Below are positions 44,054 through 53,075 of a stretch of 64,000 bases of DNA, in pieces. A program made the translations under genes and the position numbers. The notes beneath the pieces were generated by a model, which was not told the origin of the DNA, searched no databases, and was given only the letters and a program-made list of their open reading frames with translations. Position 1 is the stretch's first letter; each line of letters starts with the position of its first letter. Origin of the DNA: an uncultured Lachnospiraceae bacterium (GTDB taxonomy: Bacteria; Bacillota; Clostridia; Lachnospirales; Lachnospiraceae); contig CAMRSM010000020.1 of assembly GCA_947053345.1 (NCBI GenBank), forward strand, positions 1 through 64,000. The letters run 5' to 3'.

Positions 44054-44626
44054 TTATTTCAATATCTCCCACGATGGCTTATAGCGGAACCATGCTTTCG
44101 CACTAATCTTCTCTTTCGCCACGTACGGATTCCTCCAAAATCTGGAATCCTTGGAGTTGTTGCGGTTATCCCCCATCATAAAATAATGCCCCTCCGGCAC
44201 AGTGAATGGCCCGAAGCTCCCCTCCATCGGCTCGTTCAGGTAATCCTCCTCGTACACCGCACCGTCAATATAAAGCACGCCGTCCACGATCTCAAGTGTT
44301 TCACCCGGCAAGCCGATGATGCGCTTGATGTAAGTTATCTTCTCATTATCCGGGTATGGGAAAATAACGATATCACCGCGCTCCGGATCCGAAAAAAGAT
44401 ACGCCAGGCGGTTTCCGATCAACCGGTCGTCAATGTGTATCGTCGAGATCATGGAGCCCGACGGCACTTCCGCTTTCAATACGACACAGCGGGTAATAAA
44501 AAAAGCGACTGCGTACGCACATATGACAATGGCGGCCCAGCTTAAAATCTCCCTTCCCAAGCGCCGTCCCCCCTGTCTTTGCTTTCCCTGCTGCCTTTCC
44601 CCTGCCCTCTCTTTATATTGTTCCAT
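44054..44626 (-). CDS. lepB: Signal peptidase I (copy 2, tandem paralogue)
   Basis: A 190-residue paralogue sharing nearly the whole catalytic domain with copy 1 (VPSGSMISTIHIDDRLIGNRLAY, TYIKRIIGLPGE, GHYFMMGDNRNNSKDSR), but with a shorter, basic, Gln/Arg-rich N-terminus. All catalytic residues are present. The start at 44626 is preferred because the longer frame begins inside the terminator of galE. The two copies point to a recent duplication. Confidence 0.92.
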   Translation of the reverse strand: MEQYKERAGERQQGKQRQGGRRLGREILSWAAIVICAYAVAFFITRCVVLKAEVPSGSMISTIHIDDRLIGNRLAYLFSDPERGDIVIFPYPDNEKITYIKRIIGLPGETLEIVDGVLYIDGAVYEEDYLNEPMEGSFGPFTVPEGHYFMMGDNRNNSKDSRFWRNPYVAKEKISAKAWFRYKPSWEILK

Positions 44627-44663
44627 TCTCTCCTCTTCCTCCGTCTTTTGCACGCAATAATAA

Positions 44664-44707
44664 ACTGCCGCCATCCATTACCCTCTATTGTAATGAATGG
44701 CGGCAGT
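44664..44707 (-). terminator. Terminator downstream of galE
   Basis: ACTGCCGCCATCCATTAC pairs with GTAATGAATGGCGGCAGT over 18 positions with one mismatch/wobble and an 8-base loop. On the minus strand it is followed by TTTATTATT. Confidence 0.75.
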
Positions 44708-44732
44708 GATGTCAAGTAAATTTCATACGGTA

Positions 44733-45722
44733 TTATTTTGCAAAACCGTCCGGATGACCCTGATGCCATTTCCAGGCGGAGGCGATGATCTTTGCAAGGT
44801 CGTCATGCTGCGGATTCCAGCCGAGCACTTCCCTCGCTTTGTCGCTCGATGCGATCAGCCTTGCCGGATCCCCGGCACGGCGCTCCACAACTACCGCCGG
44901 AATTGGATGCCCGGTCACCGCACGCGCCGTCTCGATCACTTCCTTCACGGAGAAACCGACCCCGTTGCCGAGGTTAAAAATATTGCTCGTCTTGCCCGCA
45001 CGCAGGTATTGCACCGCCAGGATATGCGCCATCGCAAGATCCGTCACATGGATATAATCCCGGATGCAGGTTCCGTCCTCCGTCGGGTAATCGTCACCGT
45101 AGATCGTGATGGATTCCCGCTTGCCGTTCGGCACCTGCAAGATCAGCGGGATCAGGTGGGTCTCCGGGGCATGCGCCTCCCCGATCTTCCCGCTCTCATG
45201 CGCGCCGCAGGCATTGAAGTAGCGCAGCGATACATAGCGCAGGCCGTGCGCCCTGCCCGTCCATTTAAACATTTTTTCCATTGAGAGCTTTGTCTCGCCG
45301 TAACAGTTCGTCGGGTTCGTCTTATCCGTCTCAAGGATCGGGATATTCTCCGGCTCGCCGTAGGTTGCCGCCGTCGAGGAGAACACGATCTTGTCGATGC
45401 GGTGTGCCACCATCGACTCAAGGAGCACCTTCGTGCCGCAAAGATTGTTGTCATAATATTTCAATGGATTCGTCATGCTCTCGCCGACGAGGGAATTGGC
45501 CGCGAAATGGATCACGGCATCAATCTTGTTCTCGTCAAAAACCCGATCCATAAACGCCCGGTTGCGGATATCACCCTGATAGAATTTCGCTTTCGGATGC
45601 ACCGCCTCAATATGCCCCGTCTCCAGATTGTCCACGACTACCACTTCCTCGCCGCAGTCGATCAGCTCATAAACCGTGTGGGAACCGATGTATCCCGCGC
45701 CGCCTAATACCAGAATCGCCAT
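44733..45722 (-). CDS. galE: UDP-glucose 4-epimerase
   Basis: A 329-residue SDR with [18 protein letters not shown], the GalE-type [24 protein letters not shown], catalytic YGETK and [14 protein letters not shown]. It interconverts UDP-glucose and UDP-galactose, feeding the Leloir pathway and polysaccharide precursors. It follows galK by about 20 bases; galT is not in the window. GGAGGATGATT marks the start. Confidence 0.95.
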   Translation of the reverse strand: MAILVLGGAGYIGSHTVYELIDCGEEVVVVDNLETGHIEAVHPKAKFYQGDIRNRAFMDRVFDENKIDAVIHFAANSLVGESMTNPLKYYDNNLCGTKVLLESMVAHRIDKIVFSSTAATYGEPENIPILETDKTNPTNCYGETKLSMEKMFKWTGRAHGLRYVSLRYFNACGAHESGKIGEAHAPETHLIPLILQVPNGKRESITIYGDDYPTEDGTCIRDYIHVTDLAMAHILAVQYLRAGKTSNIFNLGNGVGFSVKEVIETARAVTGHPIPAVVVERRAGDPARLIASSDKAREVLGWNPQHDDLAKIIASAWKWHQGHPDGFAK

Positions 45723-45742
45723 AATCATCCTCCATCCTTTCT

Positions 45743-46903
45743 TTACAGTGTGTAAGGGCCGCAGCCTGCGTCAACCACATAAAAATCTGCCGCATAGCCG
45801 ATCTTGTCCTTGTAAATCTCACCTACATTTTTGACGAAAGCATCCACCGCTTCCGTCCTCACAATACTGACCGTACAGCCGCCAAAGCCCGCACCGGTCA
45901 TGCGGGAACCGATCACGCCCTCCTGCAAAAGCGCCGCGTCAACCAGCGTGTCAAGCTCCTTTCCGGTCACCTCATAATCGTCGCGCAGCGACATATGGGA
46001 TTCAATCATAAGTTTCCCAAAACCTGCGATATCATTCGCTTTGAGCGCGGCAACCGCCTTGATCGTGCGCTGGTTCTCATATACCGCGTGCCTGGCACGT
46101 CTTTCTTTTACCGGGTCAGCGATCACACCGCAGTTCTTCTCAAACATTTCCTCGCCAAGCTCCCCGAGCGATGTGATGTCGAGGACGGTTTTCAGCTTTG
46201 CAAGCGCCGCCTCACACTCGCTCCTGCGCTCGTTGTATTTTGAATCGCCAAGCCCCCGCTTTTTGTTGCTGCAGGCGATCACGATCTTCGCGTCTTTCAG
46301 CGCAACCGGCGCGTACTCATACGAAAGGTCGGCCGTGTCAAGGAAGATCGCATGCCCTGCTTTCCCCATCGCGATCGAGAACTGATCCATGATGCCGCAG
46401 TTTACGCCGATAAATTCATTCTCCGCTTTCTGCCCGATCTTTGCCAACTCCACGAAATCCACATCCAAACCGAAAAGCTCCCTCGCGGTATAGCCTGTGA
46501 GCACCTCCACGGAAGCGGAGGAAGACAGCCCGGAAGAATTCGGGATATTGCCGCAATATACGATGTCCATGCCGGAAGTGACCGGGTAGCCCTGATCAAG
46601 CATCACTTTTAACACACCCTTCGGGTAATTTGCCCAGTCATGCGCCTCCTCTTTCTTCAAATCGGAAAGGTCGGCCGTGATCACGCCCTTTTCCTCAAAA
46701 TTCATGGAATAAAAACGCAGGGTATTGTCGTCGTTTTTCGCCGCTGCCGCGTATGTACCAATCGTGAGCGCACAGGGGAATACATGCCCCCCGTTGTAGT
46801 CGGTGTGCTCCCCGATCAGATTTACCCTGCCCGGAGCAAAATATACCGCCTGCGCATCCCTGCCGAATACTTTTGAAAATTCCCGGAGCAATGTTTCCTT
46901 CAT
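45743..46903 (-). CDS. galK: Galactokinase
   Basis: A 386-residue GHMP kinase: the galactokinase signature [26 protein letters not shown]-binding [29 protein letters not shown] with the catalytic Asp, and [15 protein letters not shown]. It makes galactose-1-phosphate. A run of extra upstream codons is open but the family begins near MKETLL. It is the first gene of a galK-galE pair. Confidence 0.95.
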   Translation of the reverse strand: MKETLLREFSKVFGRDAQAVYFAPGRVNLIGEHTDYNGGHVFPCALTIGTYAAAAKNDDNTLRFYSMNFEEKGVITADLSDLKKEEAHDWANYPKGVLKVMLDQGYPVTSGMDIVYCGNIPNSSGLSSSASVEVLTGYTARELFGLDVDFVELAKIGQKAENEFIGVNCGIMDQFSIAMGKAGHAIFLDTADLSYEYAPVALKDAKIVIACSNKKRGLGDSKYNERRSECEAALAKLKTVLDITSLGELGEEMFEKNCGVIADPVKERRARHAVYENQRTIKAVAALKANDIAGFGKLMIESHMSLRDDYEVTGKELDTLVDAALLQEGVIGSRMTGAGFGGCTVSIVRTEAVDAFVKNVGEIYKDKIGYAADFYVVDAGCGPYTL

Positions 46904-47042
46904 TCTGCTGACCCTCTCCTTTCCTGATTTTAAGTCCCGCAAATCCTTTTCGTGCACCCATGCGCGGGGCATTCCCGTCCGCCCTTCTCCCGGAAGTCCC
47001 TTACAGCGCCCTGCTTGGATTTACTGTTTTTAAGTCCTTCGT

Positions 47043-47070
47043 ATTTTACACTTCTTTACATTAACGCCAA
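47043..47070 (-). promoter_or_regulatory. Candidate galK-galE promoter
   Basis: Minus-strand TTGGCG, 16-base spacer, TAAAAT, about 140 bases before the galactokinase start. The 46.9-47.2 kb intergenic region shows no gene or clear operator. Confidence 0.45.
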
Positions 47071-47203
47071 AAATCTTGTTTCTAACTAATTTTCCTGTTA
47101 CAAATAATGATATCAGATTTTCCTGCAATGTCAAGAGGATTTCTTACTCAAATTTCTGTTTTTTGCAGCTTCTTTTCTGCCGGATACAGAAGGCAGGACA
47201 AAT

Positions 47204-48000
47204 TTAAACATCCTGCCGGAACTTCATTGCAAACCGGCGGATCGTTGTTTTTAACCCGATATCCAAATACGTCAGGGCGCGCTCTTTGATCCCGTCCGGT
47301 ATCCGACGATAGTAGGCCTGTGCGATCCCGCCCGCCATGCAGGCGATCGTGTCACTGTCCCCGCCGATGGAAACTGCATTGCGGATGGCATCCTCGAAAG
47401 AATCCGATTCCAAAAACGCCTCGATCGCCGGGGGGACACAGTAGGATGCACGGCTGTCAAAAACATATCCCGCCCGTATCGCATCAAGCCTTAATAGCCG
47501 GTCGTAGTAATGTTTTTCTACATAATTCCGGATTTCATCCTTCCCTGCCCCGTCCTTGCAAGATAGATGCAGATGGCAACTGCTTCCGCGCCGTGCCTTG
47601 CCTCCCGGTTTCGGTGGGTAAAATGGCAGCTGGCCCGCACTTCCCTTTTTATCTCTTTTATGCTGTCCACCGCATATCCGACCGCGGATACGCGCATGGC
47701 TGCCCCGTTCCCATAACTGCGTTGTACCCTGCCCTCCCGCCCCTCTGCCCATTCCGAAAACATCTGACCAAACCCTGCATCCGGATATCGGTGATAATAT
47801 TGCCGATACCACATGGCATACGCTTTTTCCCTGGAAATCCCGGATACCTCCCTGTGCAGGAGTGCATCTGCCACCGCGACGGACAGTACGGTATCATCCG
47901 TAAAACGGCTTCCCTCGGGAAACAAGGAAAAATCCTTTGTCTTCACATTGTGCCATTCATAAGCAGAACCAACGATATCACCGATCACTGCACCGAGCAT
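47204..48000 (-). pseudogene. ADP-ribosylglycohydrolase family protein, frameshifted
   Basis: The N-terminal part (from MLGAVIGDIVGSAYEWHN, with the metal motif FTDDTVLSVAVADALL) stops at 47518, while the missing C-terminal half continues in another frame (EIRNYVEKHYYDRLLRLDAIRAGYVF, then SIGGDSDTIACMAGGIAQAYY). One extra G in the G4 run at 47548-47551 would restore a single protein of about 265 residues with LARTGAGKDEIR. DraG-type enzymes remove ADP-ribose from proteins or nucleotides. It is either a recent single-base deletion or a base-call error. Confidence 0.85.
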
Positions 48001-48045
48001 GACACACCACCTTTCTGCGCGGAATTCCTTCCATGTGCATACCTG

Positions 48046-50850
48046 CTATAAAACTTTTTTGTTCTGACCGTTCTCTTTTTTTGCCGTGCCGCCAAGTGCC
48101 CTCCCAAGCGCTTCCCCCATCTGTGAATTTTTTCTTTCCCCCGTCTTTTTCGCGTACTCCGCCAGATGCCGGCCCGCCACGCGTCCCACTTCCTCCCGAA
48201 GTTCCCGCGAGGACATGCGAACCGCGCCCTGCCCGATGACAATCAACTGCTCCAACGCATCCGAAGTCGCAACTGTAACATGGTACTTGCGGCCAAGCTC
48301 ATGCGACACTTTCTCAATGTACATGTCGGCCGTCTCTGCTTCCTTCGTGTAGACCACATGGATATTGTGGTATTTGACGACCTCTCCGGGATTTCCCTTC
48401 ACACGGTAGGCATCAAATACCAATATGACCCGGTATTTCGTGTAGCCCTGATAATCGCACAGAATATCCATCAGCCTTCCGCGCGCCGCCTCAAGGCTCT
48501 CCCCTGCCAGATCACGCAGTTCATCCCACGCAAAGATGACGTTGTATCCGTCCACGAGGAGGTACTCCGGCAGACGTTTTTCCGAAAGCTCTTTTTTGAC
48601 CACCTCCACCGCACGCTTTGTTGCCCGCGCCGCGGCTGCCTCCTCCCTCCGTTTTTTTTCGGCCGCATCCGATCCCCCGCCTGCCCTTTCCTGTCCGAGC
48701 GAATTTGCGCCCGCCGGGGTGCGGCGCTTTATTTCCCCGAAGGTGCGGGTAAAAATCTCCTCCAATTCCTTGTCCGCCGCGTAGGCAGCACCGAGAGCGT
48801 CTTGCTTTTTCCCGGAAGCATTTCCGTATGTTCCCCCGCCAGCAGACCGGCTCCCATTCCTTTCTGACGGCACCAAGGTTTTTATCTCCCCAAAACCTCC
48901 GCCATCCCCCCGTATCTCCATCGCCTCCAGATGCATGTGATCCGCTGCCTGCTGCCAAGGTACCAAAACTCCCGCCCCGTGCGAGCAAAAGACCGAATCC
49001 GCAGAATTTTCAAGATCTGCCTCCGGCCGGTATGCAATCCTGTCCATGACTTCCTGCGTATTGTGGCACGGCAAGTAGCCTATGACCCGGCAGGAAATAT
49101 GTCCCCGCCCGCGCGTGTATGCCATGAACTCCGCCGCATAACCCTGCATCGAAGCGACCGGTGCACTGCCAAAGAGCACCATTTCCTCCCCGCAATTCTC
49201 CGGCGGTTTGCATTTGCCGCACATGCGCTCCACATCCGTCATCGCCCTTCCAATGGATTCTGCAGGCAATTCCATCCGGAACTCGTAATAAGGTTCCAGA
49301 AGCACACTTTTTGCACGCATCAGCCCGTGGCGCACCGCCCGGTAGGTTGCCTGCCGAAAGTCGCCGCCCTCCGTGTGTTTGATGTGCGCCCGTCCCGCCA
49401 CGAGCGTGATCCTCATATCCGTGACCGGCGATCCGGTCAACACCCCCAGATGCTCCCGCTCCGCCAGATGCGTGAGCACAAGGCGCTGCCAGTTTTTATC
49501 CAACGCATCCTCCGGACAGTCCGTGCCAAAGACAAGCCCGCTGCCCGCCTCTCCCGGCTCAAGCAGCAGATGCACTTCCGCATAATGCCTTAGCGGCTCA
49601 TAATGCCCCATCCCAAGAACCGGCCCCACGATCGTCTCCCGGTACAAAATGCTGCCTGTATCGAAACCGACCGCCACGCCAAAACGCTCCCTCATCCGCG
49701 CGGAGAGCACCTCGATCTGTACCTGCCCCATCAACTGCACATGGATCTCCTGTAACAGCGGCTCATAGCGGATATGCAGCAGTGGTTCCTCCTCCGCAAG
49801 TTCCCGGAAATATTTTAACATCGTCACCGTGTCAAAACCTTGCGGCAAAATGGCACGGTAAGTCATCACCGGGGTCATCACGGGTGCGCCCACACCCTCT
49901 TCCCCGCCAAACCCCTGCCCTGCATGGGTTGCACTAAGCCCGGTCACCGCACAGACTTCCCCCGCCTGCACGGATTCCGCCATCTTGTACTTCACGCCGT
50001 TATACAGGCGGATCTGGTCAATCTTCTCACAAAGCAGGCCGTCCCCCTGCCCATATTCCACGCTCTGTCGCACCGAAAGGCTCCCGCCGGTAACCTTCAT
50101 CCAAGTCAGGCGCTTCCCCTGCTCGTCCCGCTCAATCTTATATACCTTCGCACGAAATTCCTGCGGATATTCCCTCTGCACACAATAGCGCTCCATTCCG
50201 GAAAGCAATCCCTTAACGCCCTCCATCTTAAGTGCCGAGCCGTAATAAACCGGAAAAACCTTCCGCTGCCGCACTGCCCCGGCAATCTCCTCATCACTTA
50301 AGTCCCCCCGCTCCATGTACGCATCCAGAAGCCCTTCCGAACAGACCGCCAGCTCCTCGCAGAATTTCCCCCGGTCCTTCTCCGTAAAATCCACGCATTC
50401 CCCGCAAAGCCGGGCTTTCAGGTTGATCATGCGCGCCGTACGGTCCGCCCCGGCAAGATCCATTTTATTAACAAAGAGAAAGGTTGGAATCCCGTAATAC
50501 TCCAACAACTTCCACAATGTCTCCGTGTGCGCCTGAACACCGTCCGTCCCGCTGATGACTAACACCGCGTAATCAAGCACGGAAAGGCTCCTTTCCATCT
50601 CCGCCGAAAAATCCACGTGCCCCGGCGTATCAAGCAAAATCACTTCCAAGTCCCCGAACGAAAACCTTGCCTGCTTTAAATAGATGGTAATGCCGCGTTC
50701 CCTCTCCTGCGCGTGCGTATCCAGGAACGCATCCTTATGATCCACGCGTCCGAGCTTCCTAATACTGCCCGCCTCAAACAAAAACGCCTCCGACAGTGTC
50801 GTCTTCCCGGCATCCACATGGGCAAGTATCCCGGTCACAATCTTTTTCAT
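48046..50850 (-). CDS. EF-G/TetM-like translation GTPase fused to a YacP/Rae1-type NYN nuclease
   Basis: A 934-residue protein. Residues 1 to about 660 follow the ribosomal-protection/EF-G layout: G1 AHVDAGKTT, G2 region RERGITI, G3 DTPGHVDF, G4 NKMD, then domains II-V (RMRERFGVAVGFDTGS, GRGHISCRVIGYLP). A Lys/Ala/Arg-rich helical linker (about 690-755) leads to a NYN/PIN-like domain (about 760-915) with LLVDGYNVIFAWDEL, VILVFDAYRVKG, ETADMYIE and VATSDALEQ, matching the acidic catalytic residues of YacP/Rae1, an endonuclease that cuts mRNA in the ribosomal A site. The fusion suggests a GTPase that delivers the nuclease to ribosomes (inference). Tetracycline resistance is less likely. Confidence 0.85.
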   Translation of the reverse strand: MKKIVTGILAHVDAGKTTLSEAFLFEAGSIRKLGRVDHKDAFLDTHAQERERGITIYLKQARFSFGDLEVILLDTPGHVDFSAEMERSLSVLDYAVLVISGTDGVQAHTETLWKLLEYYGIPTFLFVNKMDLAGADRTARMINLKARLCGECVDFTEKDRGKFCEELAVCSEGLLDAYMERGDLSDEEIAGAVRQRKVFPVYYGSALKMEGVKGLLSGMERYCVQREYPQEFRAKVYKIERDEQGKRLTWMKVTGGSLSVRQSVEYGQGDGLLCEKIDQIRLYNGVKYKMAESVQAGEVCAVTGLSATHAGQGFGGEEGVGAPVMTPVMTYRAILPQGFDTVTMLKYFRELAEEEPLLHIRYEPLLQEIHVQLMGQVQIEVLSARMRERFGVAVGFDTGSILYRETIVGPVLGMGHYEPLRHYAEVHLLLEPGEAGSGLVFGTDCPEDALDKNWQRLVLTHLAEREHLGVLTGSPVTDMRITLVAGRAHIKHTEGGDFRQATYRAVRHGLMRAKSVLLEPYYEFRMELPAESIGRAMTDVERMCGKCKPPENCGEEMVLFGSAPVASMQGYAAEFMAYTRGRGHISCRVIGYLPCHNTQEVMDRIAYRPEADLENSADSVFCSHGAGVLVPWQQAADHMHLEAMEIRGDGGGFGEIKTLVPSERNGSRSAGGGTYGNASGKKQDALGAAYAADKELEEIFTRTFGEIKRRTPAGANSLGQERAGGGSDAAEKKRREEAAAARATKRAVEVVKKELSEKRLPEYLLVDGYNVIFAWDELRDLAGESLEAARGRLMDILCDYQGYTKYRVILVFDAYRVKGNPGEVVKYHNIHVVYTKEAETADMYIEKVSHELGRKYHVTVATSDALEQLIVIGQGAVRMSSRELREEVGRVAGRHLAEYAKKTGERKNSQMGEALGRALGGTAKKENGQNKKVL

Positions 50851-50857
50851 GGCGCGG

Positions 50858-51250
50858 TTATCCCTTCTTGTAGGCGGCCTTCTCAAGACCAAGCTCCGCA
50901 AACAGGCGCAGCACATTCCATCCCGCGTTCGCCTCCGTCAATACCGCCTTATAATCCACCTGCACCACCGCGCGCTTTAACGCGGCGAGCAGCTTGTCAA
51001 GCTGCTTTTCCGTAACCCCGCATGCCAGCAGGAGGCTCTCGCCCAACGGTTCACCCGAATACAGCCCGTCCTCCCCACCCATCTGCACATTTTCCGCAAG
51101 GCTTCCTATATCCGCCTGTGCTAACACCCCGATCTTCTGCCGGTACAAAAACTCCGGTACGGCGTGCACTCGCAGCTTACATCCGCCGGCTGCCGCCCTG
51201 ATCTTCGCAAGCTCCTCCGCCTGCACACCAAACACCAATACTCTTGCCAT
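50858..51250 (-). CDS. DUF3783 family protein
   Basis: A 130-residue protein. It starts with a strand-rich half (ARVLVFGVQAEELAKIRAAAGG) and ends with a helical segment, GVTEKQLDKLLAALKRA, that matches the short DUF3783 domain found next to a leading Rossmann-like strand in Firmicutes. The function is unknown. It is the first gene of a two-gene unit with the GTPase-nuclease fusion (seven bases apart), so the two may work together. The start may instead be four codons upstream. Confidence 0.75.
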   Translation of the reverse strand: MARVLVFGVQAEELAKIRAAAGGCKLRVHAVPEFLYRQKIGVLAQADIGSLAENVQMGGEDGLYSGEPLGESLLLACGVTEKQLDKLLAALKRAVVQVDYKAVLTEANAGWNVLRLFAELGLEKAAYKKG

Positions 51251-51319
51251 CAAAACCAACATCCTTTCCTTATATCAAACTTATTGCCCTCCCCGCAGGG
51301 GTGCGGCTCCTTTCCCCGT

Positions 51320-51348
51320 ATTATAGCAATTCCGGGGAACATTGTAAA
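51320..51348 (-). promoter_or_regulatory. Promoter of the DUF3783 and GTPase-NYN genes
   Basis: Minus-strand TTTACA, 17-base spacer, TATAAT, about 70 bases before the DUF3783 start. It is divergent from the foldase promoter. Confidence 0.65.
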
Positions 51349-51403
51349 GAATCGAAACGAAAAGATGAAAACCATAAAAACAGAAAAATCCCCGAAAACG
51401 AAA

Positions 51404-51432
51404 TGGACATCGCGGCAGGGATATGATATAAT
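51404..51432 (+). promoter_or_regulatory. Promoter of the PrsA-like foldase gene
   Basis: TGGACA, 17-base spacer, TATAAT. It leaves a leader of about 160 bases before the start codon at 51598, in which I see no clear structure. Confidence 0.6.
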
Positions 51433-51597
51433 GTCAGGCAGCATGAAGAAAGGGCACTTACCAACTGTGCCTTCAATTCCCATGCAAAAATTCGTGAATT
51501 ATCTGTGAAACCGCTTTATCATTTTCGCAAAATCATGTAAGATAGCATGGAACAAAAACGCAGGCTGTGATGACTGCAAAGAAATGGAGGAAATAAA

Positions 51598-52908
51598 ATG
51601 GGTAACCAAAAGAACCATCAGCCGGCAGCAGAGGCTGCCGAAAAGAAAATGACCAAATATGACATGAAGATGCAAGCCCGAAAGGAAGCCGAGGCGCGCG
51701 AAAAACGCCAGAACCTGATCACGCGCATCACGGCGGTTGCCGTACTCGCCTTAGTCATTGTCATCGTAATCGCCGTGCCGCTTGTAAAGCGCACCACCGC
51801 AAAAGGCGAATATATCCGCGTCGGGAACCATTCCGTATCAAAGATTGACTACGACTTTTATTACGGTTACGGCGTGAACGCCTACCTCTCCACCTACTCC
51901 TATATCCTGCCGTATCTGGGACTTGACACGACCAAAAGTTTCGATTCCCAGAATTATGACGAGAACACGACCTGGCAGCAGTATTTTGACCAGATGACAG
52001 TATCGAACATCCGTCAGAACCTCGCACTTTGCGATGACGCGGAAAAGTCCGGTTTTTCATACGATGTAAAAGAGGATTACGACGCTTTCTATTCCGGATT
52101 GGACGAGGCTGCCACCGCGCAGAACATGTCCTTAAAGACCTACCTGAAAAATATGTTCGGCTCCTACGCGACAAAGTCCTCCATCCGGGACTGTGTGACC
52201 GTCTCCCTGACTGCGCAGGCATATTATACCCACCTTCTGGAGGAGAATAAGCCGGCAGCGGATGAAGTAGAAAAGCGCTACACGGAAAACAAACGCGATT
52301 ATGACACTGTACATTTCTCCTCTTTTGACCTTCAGGCCGACATCCCGGAGGATGCCACCGACGAGCAGAAAACGGCCGCCCTTGCTGCCGCAAAGGAAAA
52401 GGCGGACAAGTTTATTTCACGCTATCAGGCAGGGGAAGATTTCTTAACCTTGTGCAGGGAGTACGCGACCGAGGAGCAGGCAGAAAAATACGAGGCGGAA
52501 GACGCTTCCGCTTACCAGAGCTCAACGTATGCGAATATGCATTCCTCTTACCGCGACTGGCTCTTTGATGAATCCCGCAAGGAAAACGAGATCACGGCCA
52601 TCGAGGACAGCACGGCGTACCATATCGTTCTCTTCAACCTGAGGGAGAAGCCGGACACCGTGGACGAGACCATTTCGGACACCATTGCTTCCGAGAAGGT
52701 GCGCGCCTATGTAAACGAGATCAGCGAAGGGTATGAACTTAACGATGCAAAGAACCATCTGAACTTAAAGGGGCTTGCCGCAAACAGCGAAGAAAACTCT
52801 GACGGGGACGGAAACAATGAGGATACCGACGGGGAAGACGGTTCTGACCCGGATGCCGGAAACGAGGATACCGACGGGGATGCGGACGGCACCGGAAGCG
52901 CGGAATAA
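51598..52908 (+). CDS. Membrane-anchored PrsA/SurA-like peptidyl-prolyl isomerase-type chaperone
   Basis: A 436-residue protein with a charged cytosolic N-terminus, one membrane helix (about residues 42-62, ITAVAVLALVIVIVIAVPLV) and an extracellular helical SurA/PrsA-like domain. A degenerate parvulin-like region (about 230-350, KADKFISRYQAGEDFLTLCREYAT and TAYHIVLFNLREK) follows. The tail is a very acidic Asp/Gly/Glu/Asn repeat region. It may help fold secreted proteins. Parvulin catalytic residues are not clearly kept, so isomerase activity is uncertain. AGGAGGAAA gives a clear start. Confidence 0.75.
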   Translation: MGNQKNHQPAAEAAEKKMTKYDMKMQARKEAEAREKRQNLITRITAVAVLALVIVIVIAVPLVKRTTAKGEYIRVGNHSVSKIDYDFYYGYGVNAYLSTYSYILPYLGLDTTKSFDSQNYDENTTWQQYFDQMTVSNIRQNLALCDDAEKSGFSYDVKEDYDAFYSGLDEAATAQNMSLKTYLKNMFGSYATKSSIRDCVTVSLTAQAYYTHLLEENKPAADEVEKRYTENKRDYDTVHFSSFDLQADIPEDATDEQKTAALAAAKEKADKFISRYQAGEDFLTLCREYATEEQAEKYEAEDASAYQSSTYANMHSSYRDWLFDESRKENEITAIEDSTAYHIVLFNLREKPDTVDETISDTIASEKVRAYVNEISEGYELNDAKNHLNLKGLAANSEENSDGDGNNEDTDGEDGSDPDAGNEDTDGDADGTGSAE

Positions 52909-52974
52909 GCTGCCGGTTCCCCTGTTCTGAAAAACGGACAGCCGACTGGGTATAAAAGTTCCGAAATAAAAATC

Positions 52975-53026
52975 ATAAGACGGCTTTCGCAAAGGAGTCC
53001 GCAGCCTTTGCACAAAGCCGTCTTAT
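52975..53026. terminator. Convergent bidirectional terminator
   Basis: ATAAGACGGCTTT and AAAGCCGTCTTAT form a 13-bp outer stem; a second inner stem GCAAAGG/CCTTTGC extends it. T-runs follow on both strands. It lies between the foldase gene (plus) and the rhamnogalacturonan lyase gene (minus). Confidence 0.85.
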
Positions 53027-53075
53027 TTTGCGCCCCGCTGCCGCATGATACGGCATTTGAAATAGGGGGCGGGCG

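Noticed and set aside
48046..50850. Acquired tetracycline resistance gene (tetM/W/O type)
   Set aside because: The N-terminal part is similar in layout, but the extra C-terminal nuclease domain and the lack of mobile-element context argue for a chromosomal factor of different function.
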